A stretch of DNA of 64,000 nucleotides from positions 527,093 to 591,092 of the forward strand of contig VWZX01002368.1 in the NCBI GenBank assembly GCA_013399015.1, in the 5' to 3' direction. The stretch is from Galbula dea (Eukaryota > Chordata > Aves > Piciformes > Galbulidae). A program made the translations under genes and the position numbers. This document shows, in pieces, positions 22,490 to 34,800 of this stretch (positions are counted from its first letter, which is position 1; each line of letters opens with the position of its first letter). The notes under the pieces are model-generated. The model did not search any database. It saw nothing but the letters and a program-made list of their open reading frames with translations, and had not been told where the DNA came from.

Positions 22490-25400
22490 CAAGTATTTCA
22501 CAGCAGTTATATTACAAATTACAGTAAAATGTTCAAAATTTCCAGAAGTTCAAAAATATTAAATAACTTACTTCAAACTAACGTAAAAGGAAGTCAAAAT
22601 GCAAAACATCAATTTAAACACAATTCTGAATAAAACTATAGAATCCAAAAAATACCATAGTTGATGAAGGAAGTCTACTTAATCCACAAAGTAGACACAC
22701 GTTAATGAAACCAAAGAGGACTCCCCAATGTCTAAATAACCCAATGTACAAGATACAAAAGATGCAAATTCAGAAGCCCAAATTCAAGCTTACGTTGCGA
22801 TTACAAAATAAGAACAAAAGAAGTGACTCTCAGCGGCAGGCCCTGCCATTCAGGAGACTGAAGGTAAAGCCAGAGCTGACTCACCAACTTAATCCAAGAA
22901 AAAAGAAACAAAACAAAAAAACCAGGAAGACATTACAGAAAAACAGTAATCCTATAAATACATTGGCATATGAGGAAATCAAGTAACAATACAGCGGACA
23001 CAAAACAAAACAAAAAACTTAATCACAGGCGAGATTCAAGCTTGCAAATACAATTAACTCCATATAGCCATCGACTTCACCCAAGAGCAATTCTTATTAT
23101 CTCCAAGAAATCCCCACCAGCACCAGAAACCTCCTTTCTTCTGGCTGGCCATATTTCCTTGACCCCAGCACAAGGACTCACACAGGAGTTTATTTGCAAA
23201 TTTCACAACAAGAAACAAGGAAGAGAGGTCAATTTGTACAAACTCTTGCCAGTGCTATGTGGCAACAAAATTAAAAACATACAAAGAGTAAACAAGTTTA
23301 GACCACATGGATAGATTAACAGCTGTTTTAGCTCTATAACCACCAGACATCTGTAAAGGAAAACAAAAACTGAAATGTGGTTATTTGGGCTAGGAAGGCG
23401 AGTATATCATTTTAGGTAAGCTGTCCACTAGAACATCCGGTATCGGCTACATTTCTCTACAACAACATGGCAGCTCCTCAACTAGTAAAGTTGCCTCTTA
23501 CGATCTTTCCCAATCAACAACTGACAGTAAAAATTTTCCTTTAGAAACCTGGCCTCTTAATGCTAGGCATTAGCTTAAACGTGCTTTTCACACACACTGG
23601 TGACTAGAATTCTCAACTGTTTTAATCATATAAATTTATTATCTTCTTAAAAATGTATGCAGTTTTATCTTCGACAAGTGCTGCTGTTACTTGAACAAAA
23701 ACTTCTTTGAGTAAGTGAAACTGGAATAAATATTTTAAAAAATTCTGCAGCAAGAACCTGAGACTTGCAAAAAACCCTTTTATCAGAAACTTGCTACAAA
23801 AAATCTGCTACATTTTATTTAATCAAATCTTAAAGTTTGTAACAATTTCCATCAAAATACAAAATGCTGTTAATGTACCAGACAAAAATATCTCAAACAG
23901 GTATGATGCTAATAAATACTAAATGAAACACGGAAAAAAAGAAAATCCCATAATCAAATCTGAGATCAAAGAATCTCATTTACAATGTGTTTTCTGCTTG
24001 TTTTTGTTGTTTTTAATCGCACTTTCCCACCTAAAAAATACAGCGTTTCTGCATGGGTTGCATTTAGAAGGTGTAACTAGATGTACATGAATGCTTAAAA
24101 CCTTTTTCTGCCATTAGCTACAAAGAAAAGCAGTGGCATTTGGGGGAGAAAAAGATCTAAGATTTATGTTTAACCATAATACACAAAGCACTCTGGATTA
24201 CTGCAGTAGCCCAAGGCCCATGTTTTGTTTCTCTGCAGCACTATACTACTATTAGCCATAGAGGTGGAGACAAGTACCTTAGCTTCAGTTTATAAGCTAA
24301 GTGGGAGCAGAGTGATTACAGTCCTCCATAAACACTGCTGGTAACTAAAATACAAAAAGCTGAGGTAGCTCAGTATCTCTGCAGTAGTCCAAGACTGTTT
24401 TCTTTAATTAAAAACTAATCACACTGTGTTGCATATTTCTGGAAAGACACTTCTGCAGCTACGTAGGGACAGTCACAATGAACGGTTAACGATGGTGACA
24501 TCAGCCAACTTCTCTAGAACACTTTCCACGGAGGTTTGAAACAAATCAGCCCAGGTAATGTTTTTAATACTGAGCTTGTGATAGAACATGTTTTCCTTGA
24601 AAATGCCTAGACTGTTCTCTCCAGTTGCCAGACAGGAAAGGTTTTCAACTACACGATTCAGACCCAGAGAACTTTGGTCCAAACAGATTGATTCAACAGG
24701 CTGTCCTTTCATCCCCTTAGTATTAACAATGCTTTGCATGGATCGAGTTGTGAAGCCTAGTTAAAGTTTCATTTTCAAGTGAGCTTGGGCTCAAGGACTA
24801 TAGTGTCTTCTTACCTGTACTGCACAGTCCAAGCTATGGAACTTCACAAAGAAACCTGCCAGTATTAAACTTGGTTTTCTTAGAGAACTCAAAATGGAAA
24901 ACAAGGAGATGGTGGGAAAACGCTTCTTTTTTTAGCAACACAGAAGAATTTCACTGTGTAACTTGTTTCCAAAACAAATACGTATCAATGAAACAGGAAT
25001 TTCACCTTTTTGGTAAAGTATGTGGCTTTTTCAGTGTGTCTTAGTTTAATTCTGTAGAGCAAGACAGGCATTACAGAACCATAATATTGTTGCCATCCAA
25101 TGAAGAGCATACAAATCATCCTTTTGGAGATCTTCATTCTGAAGACAGCTTTCTAACACTGCCATTTGCTATAATTCAAACCAATTGATTAGCCTTATCT
25201 TTCTCAATTGACTAAAAGGCACATTAAAGGCAGTTCTAGAGAGCCTCATCTTCAAATTACTGTACATCCAGTTACTCAAGATTCCTATCACAATGCATCA
25301 TTGCCTTCTTTAGAACAGACTTTTTGTCCATAACCCCAGAGAAGAGAAAAATTGGAAAAAAAAATAAAAAAGGTTGCCTGTTTAAAAATATTCAACTTAG

Positions 25401-25544
25401 ATCTGCTCTTTCCAGTCCTCTTCTATGTGTTGGTCTCCACTTTGCCTGAAGTTTCCCCAAAGATAATGTATGTAGAGTGAACAAGAGCAGAAATGAGAAC
25501 AGTTTCTGTAGCACCAAAAATCTCCAAGCTGTGGCATTGTATTC

Positions 25545-25550
25545 TTTATT
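25545..25550 (-). terminator. ATAD2B: Candidate proximal ATAD2B poly(A) signal
   Basis: The transcript-strand AATAAAGAATACAATGCC lies about 215 bases after the stop codon. It would give a short 3'UTR form. Confidence 0.4.
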
Positions 25551-25764
25551 TATATCAGATACAACTATATGAAGTTCCGTTTGGTTCTTGTAGGCTGGTT
25601 GGTTTCAGGTACCTGAGACAATAGCACCAAATTCAACAGAAAGAAAAAGAGAGCACTTAAGACCAAGGCTCTGCACATACTTGGTGCAAATGGAAACTGA
25701 ATGGCTCAGAGGACTGCTCTCCCATGAGCAGTTTGAGAGGATAAACCCACCCATCGTGACAAGT

Positions 25765-25806
25765 TCACAGGAATGTTTCAAACACATGAACTGTTCTTTC
25801 CATCTC
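25765..25806 (-). CDS. ATAD2B: ATAD2B last coding exon
   Basis: The acceptor CTGTGTCTCTTGCAG is followed by 13 codons and TGA, giving EMERTVHVFETFL. This matches the family's conserved C-terminus, and ATAD2 has a different ending. Phase 0 joins the previous exon at LIE. It is too short to be seen as an open frame by itself. Confidence 0.93.
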   Translation of the reverse strand, partial: EMERTVHVFETFL

Positions 25807-28800
25807 CTGCAAGAGACACAGCACCAATTACACATAAATACAGACAGAAATAGTTGTATTAGGTAATAACACTTACTGGGCTATCTTTTAAGAGAATCTG
25901 ACAAATATTTAATAAGAAAATAGACATTTCTGTTTATTAGCTGCTGTGTACTATCAAAATATGATAAAAGAGAAAACTAACCAAGGAAGGATTAATGCAG
26001 AAAAGCACTCCACTATGACAGTTCCTGGGAAAACCTAAGTGTATTAGGGTCATTTATATAATTAATATACTCAATATGTATTAGGAAAGCATTGCAATGG
26101 CATGCTGCATGAATTCAAGTCTTACTGCATATTTATGCTATTGGTGGCTCAGTAGTATCTGTACAGTTCAAAAAATCAAAGCAAAGATCTGTCTCTACAT
26201 ACTCCTGCTGGATAAATGCCTTTTTAATCTACCTAACATTTGGCACAGGCTTTCAACATATTTTTAGGTGAATATGGCAGAGGATCAAAAGGAAAATGGT
26301 TTGAAAAGTATGTTGCAGGAACTCTACAATATCCCCAGCTAAGGCTTTTTCAGGCTTTTTTGTAAAATATTCATGGAGAAAAATATTTAGCATTCAGTGA
26401 TCCAACTGGAAACTAGCAATTGTTGTCCTTTTTCCAGCAGGGCTGGTCATCAGTTGAATCAGCAAACTGATCCAAACCCCTCTATTGCTAGAAGAATGAT
26501 GCTGGAGGCAATGCATGTGCAGAGTTATGATCAAGCCTATGCCAATGGTGAAATGGCCAACTTACTGTTGACACAAACAGGAGGCCTTTGACAGCTTTAG
26601 AGGCAAAGGATGACAGCAGAGCAGACAACTGGCTTACAACATGCTGCCTTGGACCTTCCAAGGGTATACTTACCAATCTGGAGAAAGTTTGCAAAATTTC
26701 AAGGCCTTGAATGAAAGTCACAATCAGAAAACTGCATGGAGCAGAGGTACATAATTTTTGGGGGGCCTCATTACACAAATGCAAGTAAAAGCTACCACAG
26801 CAGCTTTTGCTCATTTGGCGTGCCTGTAAAGTAGCCACTTTACATCCATGGTTATTCATATCACAAATGTGGAAACTGCTTCTACTCCATTTTTACTCTG
26901 CTAGCATGTGCTTCTCAACACTGCTGTATTCTCTCCTCTTTTTTCCCCCTATTCTTTAAGGCCAAATTCGTATCCTTTTCTGAGGTAAGTATTATTAGAA
27001 ACCACCTCTGTTTAAGTTATCACTACACTGAATTTCTCCTGTTTATAGATACCTTCCTCAAAGTCTATTAAAAGCTTTTGCCTGTGACAAATTGGCACAT
27101 CAACATAATTCTTGAAAAATCAGTCTCACAAAATTCAGCTACAGAATAGAAGAAAGTGCACATCACCTCTATAAGTTGTGACTTGTCATAATCTCTACGA
27201 TGTCTGTAGATGCACTGACTGAGGAGCGAATACAATCTCTCAAGTTGGTCAACAGTAAGGTTGTCACTTTTCTTAACCACCAAATCAAGCAGTTTCTGTT
27301 GGAACAACAGAAGATGAAGTTAGTGGAGTTTTTATAATCACTTTTTTGTTGTTTTTAAGGACAGATCAGAAATGCAATGTCCCTCTGAAGCCCTACTTTG
27401 GAGGGATACATACAAATAAAATGGACCACACCTAGGTATCAGTCACTACTTCTATGCAGATCCAAAACAGATTCAATGTCTCTCTTCTTTTCTCTGCTTA
27501 TAAACACACTTTTTCTTGTCTTAGATTTTACACTCAGTATAGCTGGGGCAATGTTTGCTCTATTTGAATGGTACATCATCCTGTTTAATCTTGGTCAATA
27601 ATTATGAGAAAGCAAACCAACAAAACTGCTTTGATAGCTAAAATACACATTTAAGAACTTACATTGGCATGAAATTGTAAGAAGCACCAAATGGAAATAC
27701 ATTTGCAATTCCACAAATGTTGAGAAATGGTACAGTAAAATAACACATGTAAAACTGCTCATAAACTGAACTAGAATGTGTGATTTACACAGTACCAGAA
27801 TGTAAAATATATGACTTTTTCTTCCTCTCATAACACATTGCTTCCAAAGAGGTTATCATCTGTACTTCACAGCAAATGGCATCTACTTTTCACAGTAGAT
27901 CAAGCCAGTTTCTACAACAGAAGACATCAAGTTTTTTGGTAACTTTTCTTTAAAAGAGACAAAACTGAAAGAAAATCAACTCGTGGGGTTTAGTCTGTGA
28001 CTCCAAAACAGCATCACAAATTCCAGTTTGCTTTCCAATCCACTAATAGTTCTTTCCACCAAGTATATGTACACGGGAAGAGAAAAAGATATCTTAACTC
28101 CTAATTACCAGGCATCCAGCAGTTCCTTAGTAACTGGTATGTCCAATTAACACATAGGAGAACCTGCAAAAACTGCAATTAAAATAGTGGGCTGTTGTGC
28201 CATTGCTGGATTTGTAAAGATAGCAATGATGGGACAGTAAGGATTCAGTAGTTTTATTAACTTTTCATCCAAAACATACTGATCAACAAATAAGTCTTCA
28301 GAAGTTACTGCTGCCATAATAATTGTCTGCAGTCAGCAATCAAGGAAACGTTGCTTCAGAACAGAGAAAGGAAGCATTTTTCACAAAGTCTGTCAACAGT
28401 TCCATCTATTTTTAGGTTCCTTTACCTTTAGTCTGTCATGATCAACAACTACAGAGGGTAAGGGATCCGATGGTTCCTCTGGGACCTGCTCCAAGCTTGT
28501 GGGCTTTGACTGTTCCATGGCAACTTTTCGTGTTTTCTTGCTTTTGAACATACCTGTAATTTGGAAAACAATTATCAGCACTGTCAGTGTCTCAAAATTA
28601 ACAACTTGTTTCTTCACTTTGGCTTGATTTTGCTTGTTCGGTTTCTTGGGGTTTTTTGAACCAAGCAAACATGACTGTAACAGTGCACTTTGTTCATCAG
28701 CTTTGAAGAATTTTAAATGTTTGCAGGTGCAACAAATCACAGTTCAGAAAACATGTACAAAATTGCTCATCTTTAAAACTGAAATCCAAAGTTCACCGTT

Positions 28801-31800
28801 TCTCTCCTCCTCAAATATTTAAATGCTTTTTTTTCCTGAGGACACCCTGCTATTATAATCATCCTTAATGTACATAAAATTCAACTACTGAATTTAGAAA
28901 TGTAAAGGCTCTTAACATACTTCATAGTCTTCTTCTGATAGTTTTAGGACCTTTCTTCTACTATTGTTCTTACCCTTGGAGAAAACACTTATGTACAAAC
29001 ACCTCCAACATGCATATAGCAATGGTCTCATAATTCAGATCTCTCATTAAAGCTCATTTATTTTGTAAATCTCAGTGCTAACTTTTGAAGTAAAGACTTC
29101 ATTCTTTTAGATAATTCTGAAAAGCTAATTAAAAAGGCTATCATGAATAATGCTTTTATTTCTCTTCCCCGAGGAAACTATGTGCTTTGTCTTCAAAGGA
29201 TGTAGCCCCCACTTCTACGCACCACCAGGATTTCCCTTCTCCTCCTCTTACCGTTTTGCTGCACTGTTACTGTGTTGACTGTAACTCCAAAGCCAGACAC
29301 CTTCTCCAGCAGATAAACAGCAGTTTATCTGGCTTATGCTATGAGTTAAAACTGCTTTCACTTTTGGTATGAGCAAATGTTTTTGAAGGAATACATTCTG
29401 TATTACTGTGGTCTTTTACGCAAAGTCAGTGCGCTTTTATCATAAATTTCATGTAAAATAAATCGAAAGACATACAGATCAAAATATTGATCAGATAGAA
29501 CATACAGATCAAAACATCTATCATATTGATCTGCATTTTTTTCAATCTTTAATTACTGTTTAAATGTCTAAGTATTTACAATTTATCCCTTTAAGCCTAC
29601 AAAAATAAACAGAATAGAGTAATTATGGACATACACTTGCTTAAGATAACGTTACAGCAAGTCAAAGGTGGTCTTCTAATTTATTTAAGTGGAATTAAAT
29701 GTTGTAAGCATATTAAAAGTTTCAAATAAATAGCAGTTCATGAAACATTATCATATAATAATTGTAATATACTATGTCACAGTTAAAATATACACATATT
29801 AACTTGGACACTAAGATAAAGACAGAAACACTGAACATAAGTTATACCTTCTTTATCTGCTTCAGCATCTCTAGTTTCAATGTCTGTGCTCTGTAGTGCT
29901 TTTTCATTATTGCTGCAATGTGGTAACTCAGCTTTCACTAGACCAGCTCCTTGACTGTCACTAGAAGCTTCTGCTTTCTCCTTTGGCTGATATTCAGATG
30001 AAGATTTTTGCTTGTTACTAGACCCATCACTGTTGTCACAGTGTGAAACAGCATCAACTGATTCCATTTTACCATTATGACATGCTGGAACAGGGATACC
30101 CTCTGAGCTGTGTACAGATGTCTCTCCATTCATACAGTCCCCTTTCAATATAGAGTCCTTCTTTAATTGCTTTTCAGCACTCAGGGTAACACTGTTGGTT
30201 ATTAACAGAGATTCATTTGAGCTCTCTTCTTCTGTGGATGCAAAATTGTTTTCCTTTCCTGATGTCCCATTGTTAAGCCTCTGCTCTGCATCTATATCCA
30301 TAATATCACAAGAGGATTCATCATTTGTCATAGAAAGATCTCCCGTTTCCTCCCCATTCTCCTCAATGCAATCAGTGCTGATCTCTAGCTCTCCATTTTC
30401 CAGCAATTTGCTGTCCTCCCCATGATGTTCATCGTCAGCAAACTTTGCATCATCTTCATCCTTCTTCAAATTATTGACTTTCCTCTTCTTGATAATGCCT
30501 TTGCCCCACTGTGAGCGCCGCCTGGATTTTCTCCTTATTCGAACTGAATTATAATGAAAAAAAAAAGAGAAACTTATAGATGAACACATAGCCCTCAGTA
30601 AACAGACTAGGATATTAGAATAAGCTGTAGCCTCTGTGAGGCAGTCAGATGTGTTCACATTTCAAGGAAAAAAGCAAACTGTTGATTTCAATGCGAGCAA
30701 ATAAGAAATAGAACATTTTTAGAAGTATAAGGAGTGAACACTCAGTCGTGTGTATATTATACCTACTTTAAACCATGGCAACAAGGAAGACTTGCTAGAC
30801 TTTCCTACTTATTTTATATATACCCATTTGTAGGTAAAGTATTGAAAGAAATCAGCTTACCAACGATGTTCTGTGTGATTCTCTGTGTGATGTAGAGCTC
30901 AAGTCAGTCATTCTCATTTGGGTAATATAGACTCTACAGACACTTTCATTTTCCCTTTTTAGAACCCTGGCCATTTGAAATCATTGTACAACAAAACAAA
31001 TGGAAGTGCAATCCATGGATCAATAGAATAATTCAGGTTGGAAGGGACATCAGGAAGTCTCTCGTTCAACCTACTACTCAAAACCAGGGTCAGCTGTGAG
31101 GGCACACCAGGTTGCTCAGGGCTTTATGCGCAGCCATGTATTGAAAATCTCCATGGATGCAGACTAAATGACCTTCATGGGCATCCCATACCAATGCATA
31201 ACTGTCACAACAGTGAAAAAGCTTTCTGCCCTGTATCCAGTCAGCACCTTTCATTTCAATTTATGTCCATCATCCAAGACATTTTCACTGTTTAAATCAG
31301 CTAAACTGCCTCAATGTTCCATCCATTCCCACCTCTGTACTCAAGCTGACAGCAATGACAAAATGTACTTTAAAAAAAATGAGGATCTTTGCTTTAGACT
31401 TGGACCATTTAGCAACTCTGTCTACAGTTAAGACCTCAAACACATCCACACCTATGCAAGTAGTCTGTAAGCACAGGTCCTCAAACTGGCCTCATCACCA
31501 GTGCTTTCTCTCCATATAATGCAACTCAACTGGAAGCAACATGGGCATGTGATCCTTTTTTCATTACTTCTGCATGCTTTTTCATTTTCCCTATTTCTTT
31601 TCTGTACTTTCTGTGCCTTTAAAAAATCATGTAATAAACTTTTTCAGAAAGGGTTGGTTTGGTTGTGTTTTTTTCCCACTAACCCATTTGCAGACTGAAA
31701 TACAACTAGGGCACCAATCTAAAAGAGGTTTTGGGGCACATTTGCAATATGATCAGCCAATACAGGAAGGAAGACCACTCAAACTCAATGCTATTGTCAA

Positions 31801-34800
31801 TATCCTTTACAAGAGCACTAACAAGACACAGCTGACTAAAGAAGAGATTGGGAAAAGGGAAACTGCCACATTCAAATAATGAAGCAGACTGCTCCCTTTT
31901 TTCTGAAGCTGGATCTAAGTGATTAGAATTGAAAAAACACAGCCAATAATTACCAGAGACTAATATATTTTCTTCCATTTCAGAACGGATTCATATGTTA
32001 TGGTCTTGGTATTTGTAAGTTGCTTTGATTTATGGGGAATTAAGTCCTAGATCTGTGTCTGCCAACCTCACACCGAGTTACAAAGATCTTGCTTTGAAGA
32101 TCCAAGCCCTGTGCAGGTGTAAGTGTCGAGAATTAATTCACAGAAGCTCAGAGAAGCAGTTTTAAACCAAAATTTTCTCCCCACGAGTGGCGTACGTAAG
32201 CAGGTAGTTTAACCGCTACATCAGGAACAAACCTTAACCTTTTAGCTTTAAAAGCTACATAAAGATACAATCACACTCTATCTGGAAACAAGTGTAATTA
32301 CTTGAAATGTGTATTTACTGTTACAAATAATCTTTATGGAAAAATAAGATTGTGGGGGAATCCCCTTTCTCTAGCTCTTCTTTGTAGATTTGATAGCAGC
32401 TTCTACAGTCAGTGGCTCTGATTCACTGACAAACTACAACCTACACACAACTTTTCAGGAGCTCACGTCATCTTTCACTAGATTGTGCAAGAGATTTTCA
32501 CTAACAAAAGAGGCAGCAAATCTTTCACTAATAAAAGAGGACCCAAAAACTTCCACTAACAGGGAGATGCAATCTTAGAGACAAAAAAAAAAACCCAAAC
32601 CCCAACCTTATTAAGCAATGGGTTTAGCCTCAGGTCAACTCCAAAGATGGATAAATAACATACAGAAGCAGAGCAAAAGTCTTTTAAAGGGTTGTAATAT
32701 GTCCCAAAATGTATAAATTAGTAAGAAGACTGAAATTTTTAAAGATACATAGAATATGGCTTTTTAGGCTGACTTTGCTTTAAAAGTCAAATCAAACATC
32801 ACATATATTTAACACTTATTGTAGCAATTAATTGTACTTTAAATATGCTCATTTTACTAGTGCATCCTTTTTGCGCACCCTGGGAGCTCTACCTGGGATG
32901 TGAAGCAATAATGTACCTAAGCATAAGGAACACTCCTAAAATTCCTAAGTGTGGAAGAAATCACATAAAAGTAAAAATGGAATTAATCTTTGTATTAAAC
33001 ATTTCAATAAATTTCAAGTCTTCCTAAATGACAGTGCAGCTCATTCTCTGTCAAGCAGTGCTAGTCAAACACACCTTGTGCATGTCGTTTTTTATTGTTG
33101 TTTTTAATTAGGACAAAGGTGCCACAGAAGATATTCTCCCACAAATTCTGAAGATTACACTGCATTAAAACCAGTAAAAGCAGGACATTTTTCAGCTACC
33201 TCAAATATGCACACGAAACAAACCTGTGGTTAAAATACTGCTATTATTATAAAACTGGACTTATGTCACAATGTTAAAAAAATTACACTTTGAATCAACT
33301 CCTGAGATTTAGGAATGGACACCAGCATTTCACTGCCAGATACTGCAGAACATGTCCTCCTGGAATCTAATACAAAAAGAGTCATCTAGCTACTTCGGGT
33401 TTTCACCCACACTTAGCCAACAGAACTCAGCTAATGCCAAAAGTTTTCCCTCCCAGACTTTAACTAGTCCTTATTTCAAGGCTCACCTGAGCCACCCAGA
33501 GCTGTAAATAACAGTGACCAACACTTCTAAAATCCTGATTCTTTTTGTCCTTGTAGTTCTAAGAATCAACTTCTTCCCCATCATTCAAATAAAAGCCTTC
33601 CTGCTTTCAGCTCCTTCCATCCCAGCCTTTTCTCCTCAGGCTTTCATAAACCCACCTAAATCTCTCATTTGAATTTACTTAACACAACTGCCCACATAAT
33701 TTTCATTACCTCAGTGAGATTCTTAGTCCCCTACCTAATGTATCTTTGAGCCCATTCACCAGTGTTTACCTTCTTGATCATATCAAAAGTAGACTTCCAG
33801 TCCCCACAATTAAACAGCCCATCAAAATGATGTGTTTTGTTCTCATCTAGGCTGCATTGCCCTGTGCAAAGGAATGTCTTTTGGGATATGAAAACAAATT
33901 CTAGTTCCAGATCCCTAGCACCAGTAACACTGTTAAAAGTTTCTTCTTATACAGACAGCCAAGCCTCTAGGAAGAGTAAGAAGTTGAGCAAGGAATACAA
34001 CATTTTAAAACAAATCCCCCACACCACTTTGTGTTTCTGTCTTGCCTGCTTCCTGCAGTAAAGCTAAGGGAGCGGTACAATTAGGAGGAGTGTTTAATGG
34101 AGCAAGGAACCAAGAGACCAAATGTAGATGTTGACACCTGATTTCATCACCTAGACTGATTCATAGAATCATAGAATCATAGAATGGTGGAGGTTGGAAG
34201 GGACCTTAAAGATCACCTAGTTCCAACCCCCCTGCCATGGGCAGGGACACCATATGCAGTAGACCAGGTCATCCAGGGCCACATCCAGCCTGATTCCCTT
34301 TTTATTTACTGGAAATCAAAAGGCAATACTGCAAGAATAACATGAACCTGAGAAGCAGACATATGAGGCAGGAAAAAATAAAATTTATCTTTGAATGAGC
34401 TGAATATGACTCAGAAAGGAAGAAGGAGTTACCCCAAAGGAAAACTGATGTAGAACTGAAGGGCTAATGGGCAGGAATAAATGGCTCTGTGTATTGGTGC
34501 TAAAAGATCAGCTTAACCTGGAGTCCCCTCTTCTCTACCTTAATGTTGATCACAGAATCACAGAATATTAGGAGTTGGAAGGGGCCTCGAAAGATCATCT
34601 AGTCCAACCCCCCCTGCCACAGCAGGATTCCCTAGACCAGGTCACACAGAAGTGTGTCCAGACAGGTTTTGAATATCTCCATAGAAGGAGACTCCACAAC
34701 CTCTCTGGGCAGTCTGTGCCAGTGCTCTGGCACCTGTTATAAGATTGTAGACTATCAAGAATCCCCCTCTTTTACTTTATAGTCAGTATGATTCATGACA

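Larger units (their letters stand above)
22484..25764 (-). other. ATAD2B: ATAD2B 3' untranslated region (probable extent)
   Basis: Sequence downstream of the ATAD2B stop is AT-rich, free of recognisable repeats and without further exons. Minus-strand poly(A) signals occur at 25545-25550 (AATAAAGAATACAATG, giving a UTR of about 0.2 kb) and at 22484-22489 (AATAAAGATGACAAG, giving about 3.3 kb). I take the far one as the likely long-form end. Open frames at 22705-22986 and 22970-23314 on the plus strand are lysine/asparagine-rich by composition and not judged real. Confidence 0.5.

Noticed and set aside
22705..23314. Lys/Asn/Gln-rich plus-strand frames
   Set aside because: Antisense to the ATAD2B 3'UTR. 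Composition follows the A-rich plus strand.
26488..26859. 123-codon minus-strand open frame beside ATAD2B exons
   Set aside because: The neighbouring true exons join perfectly in phase without it.
29783..30658. Whole 291-codon open frame as the ATAD2B exon
   Set aside because: The frame extends past both splice sites. Phase and homology place the exon at 29848-30543.
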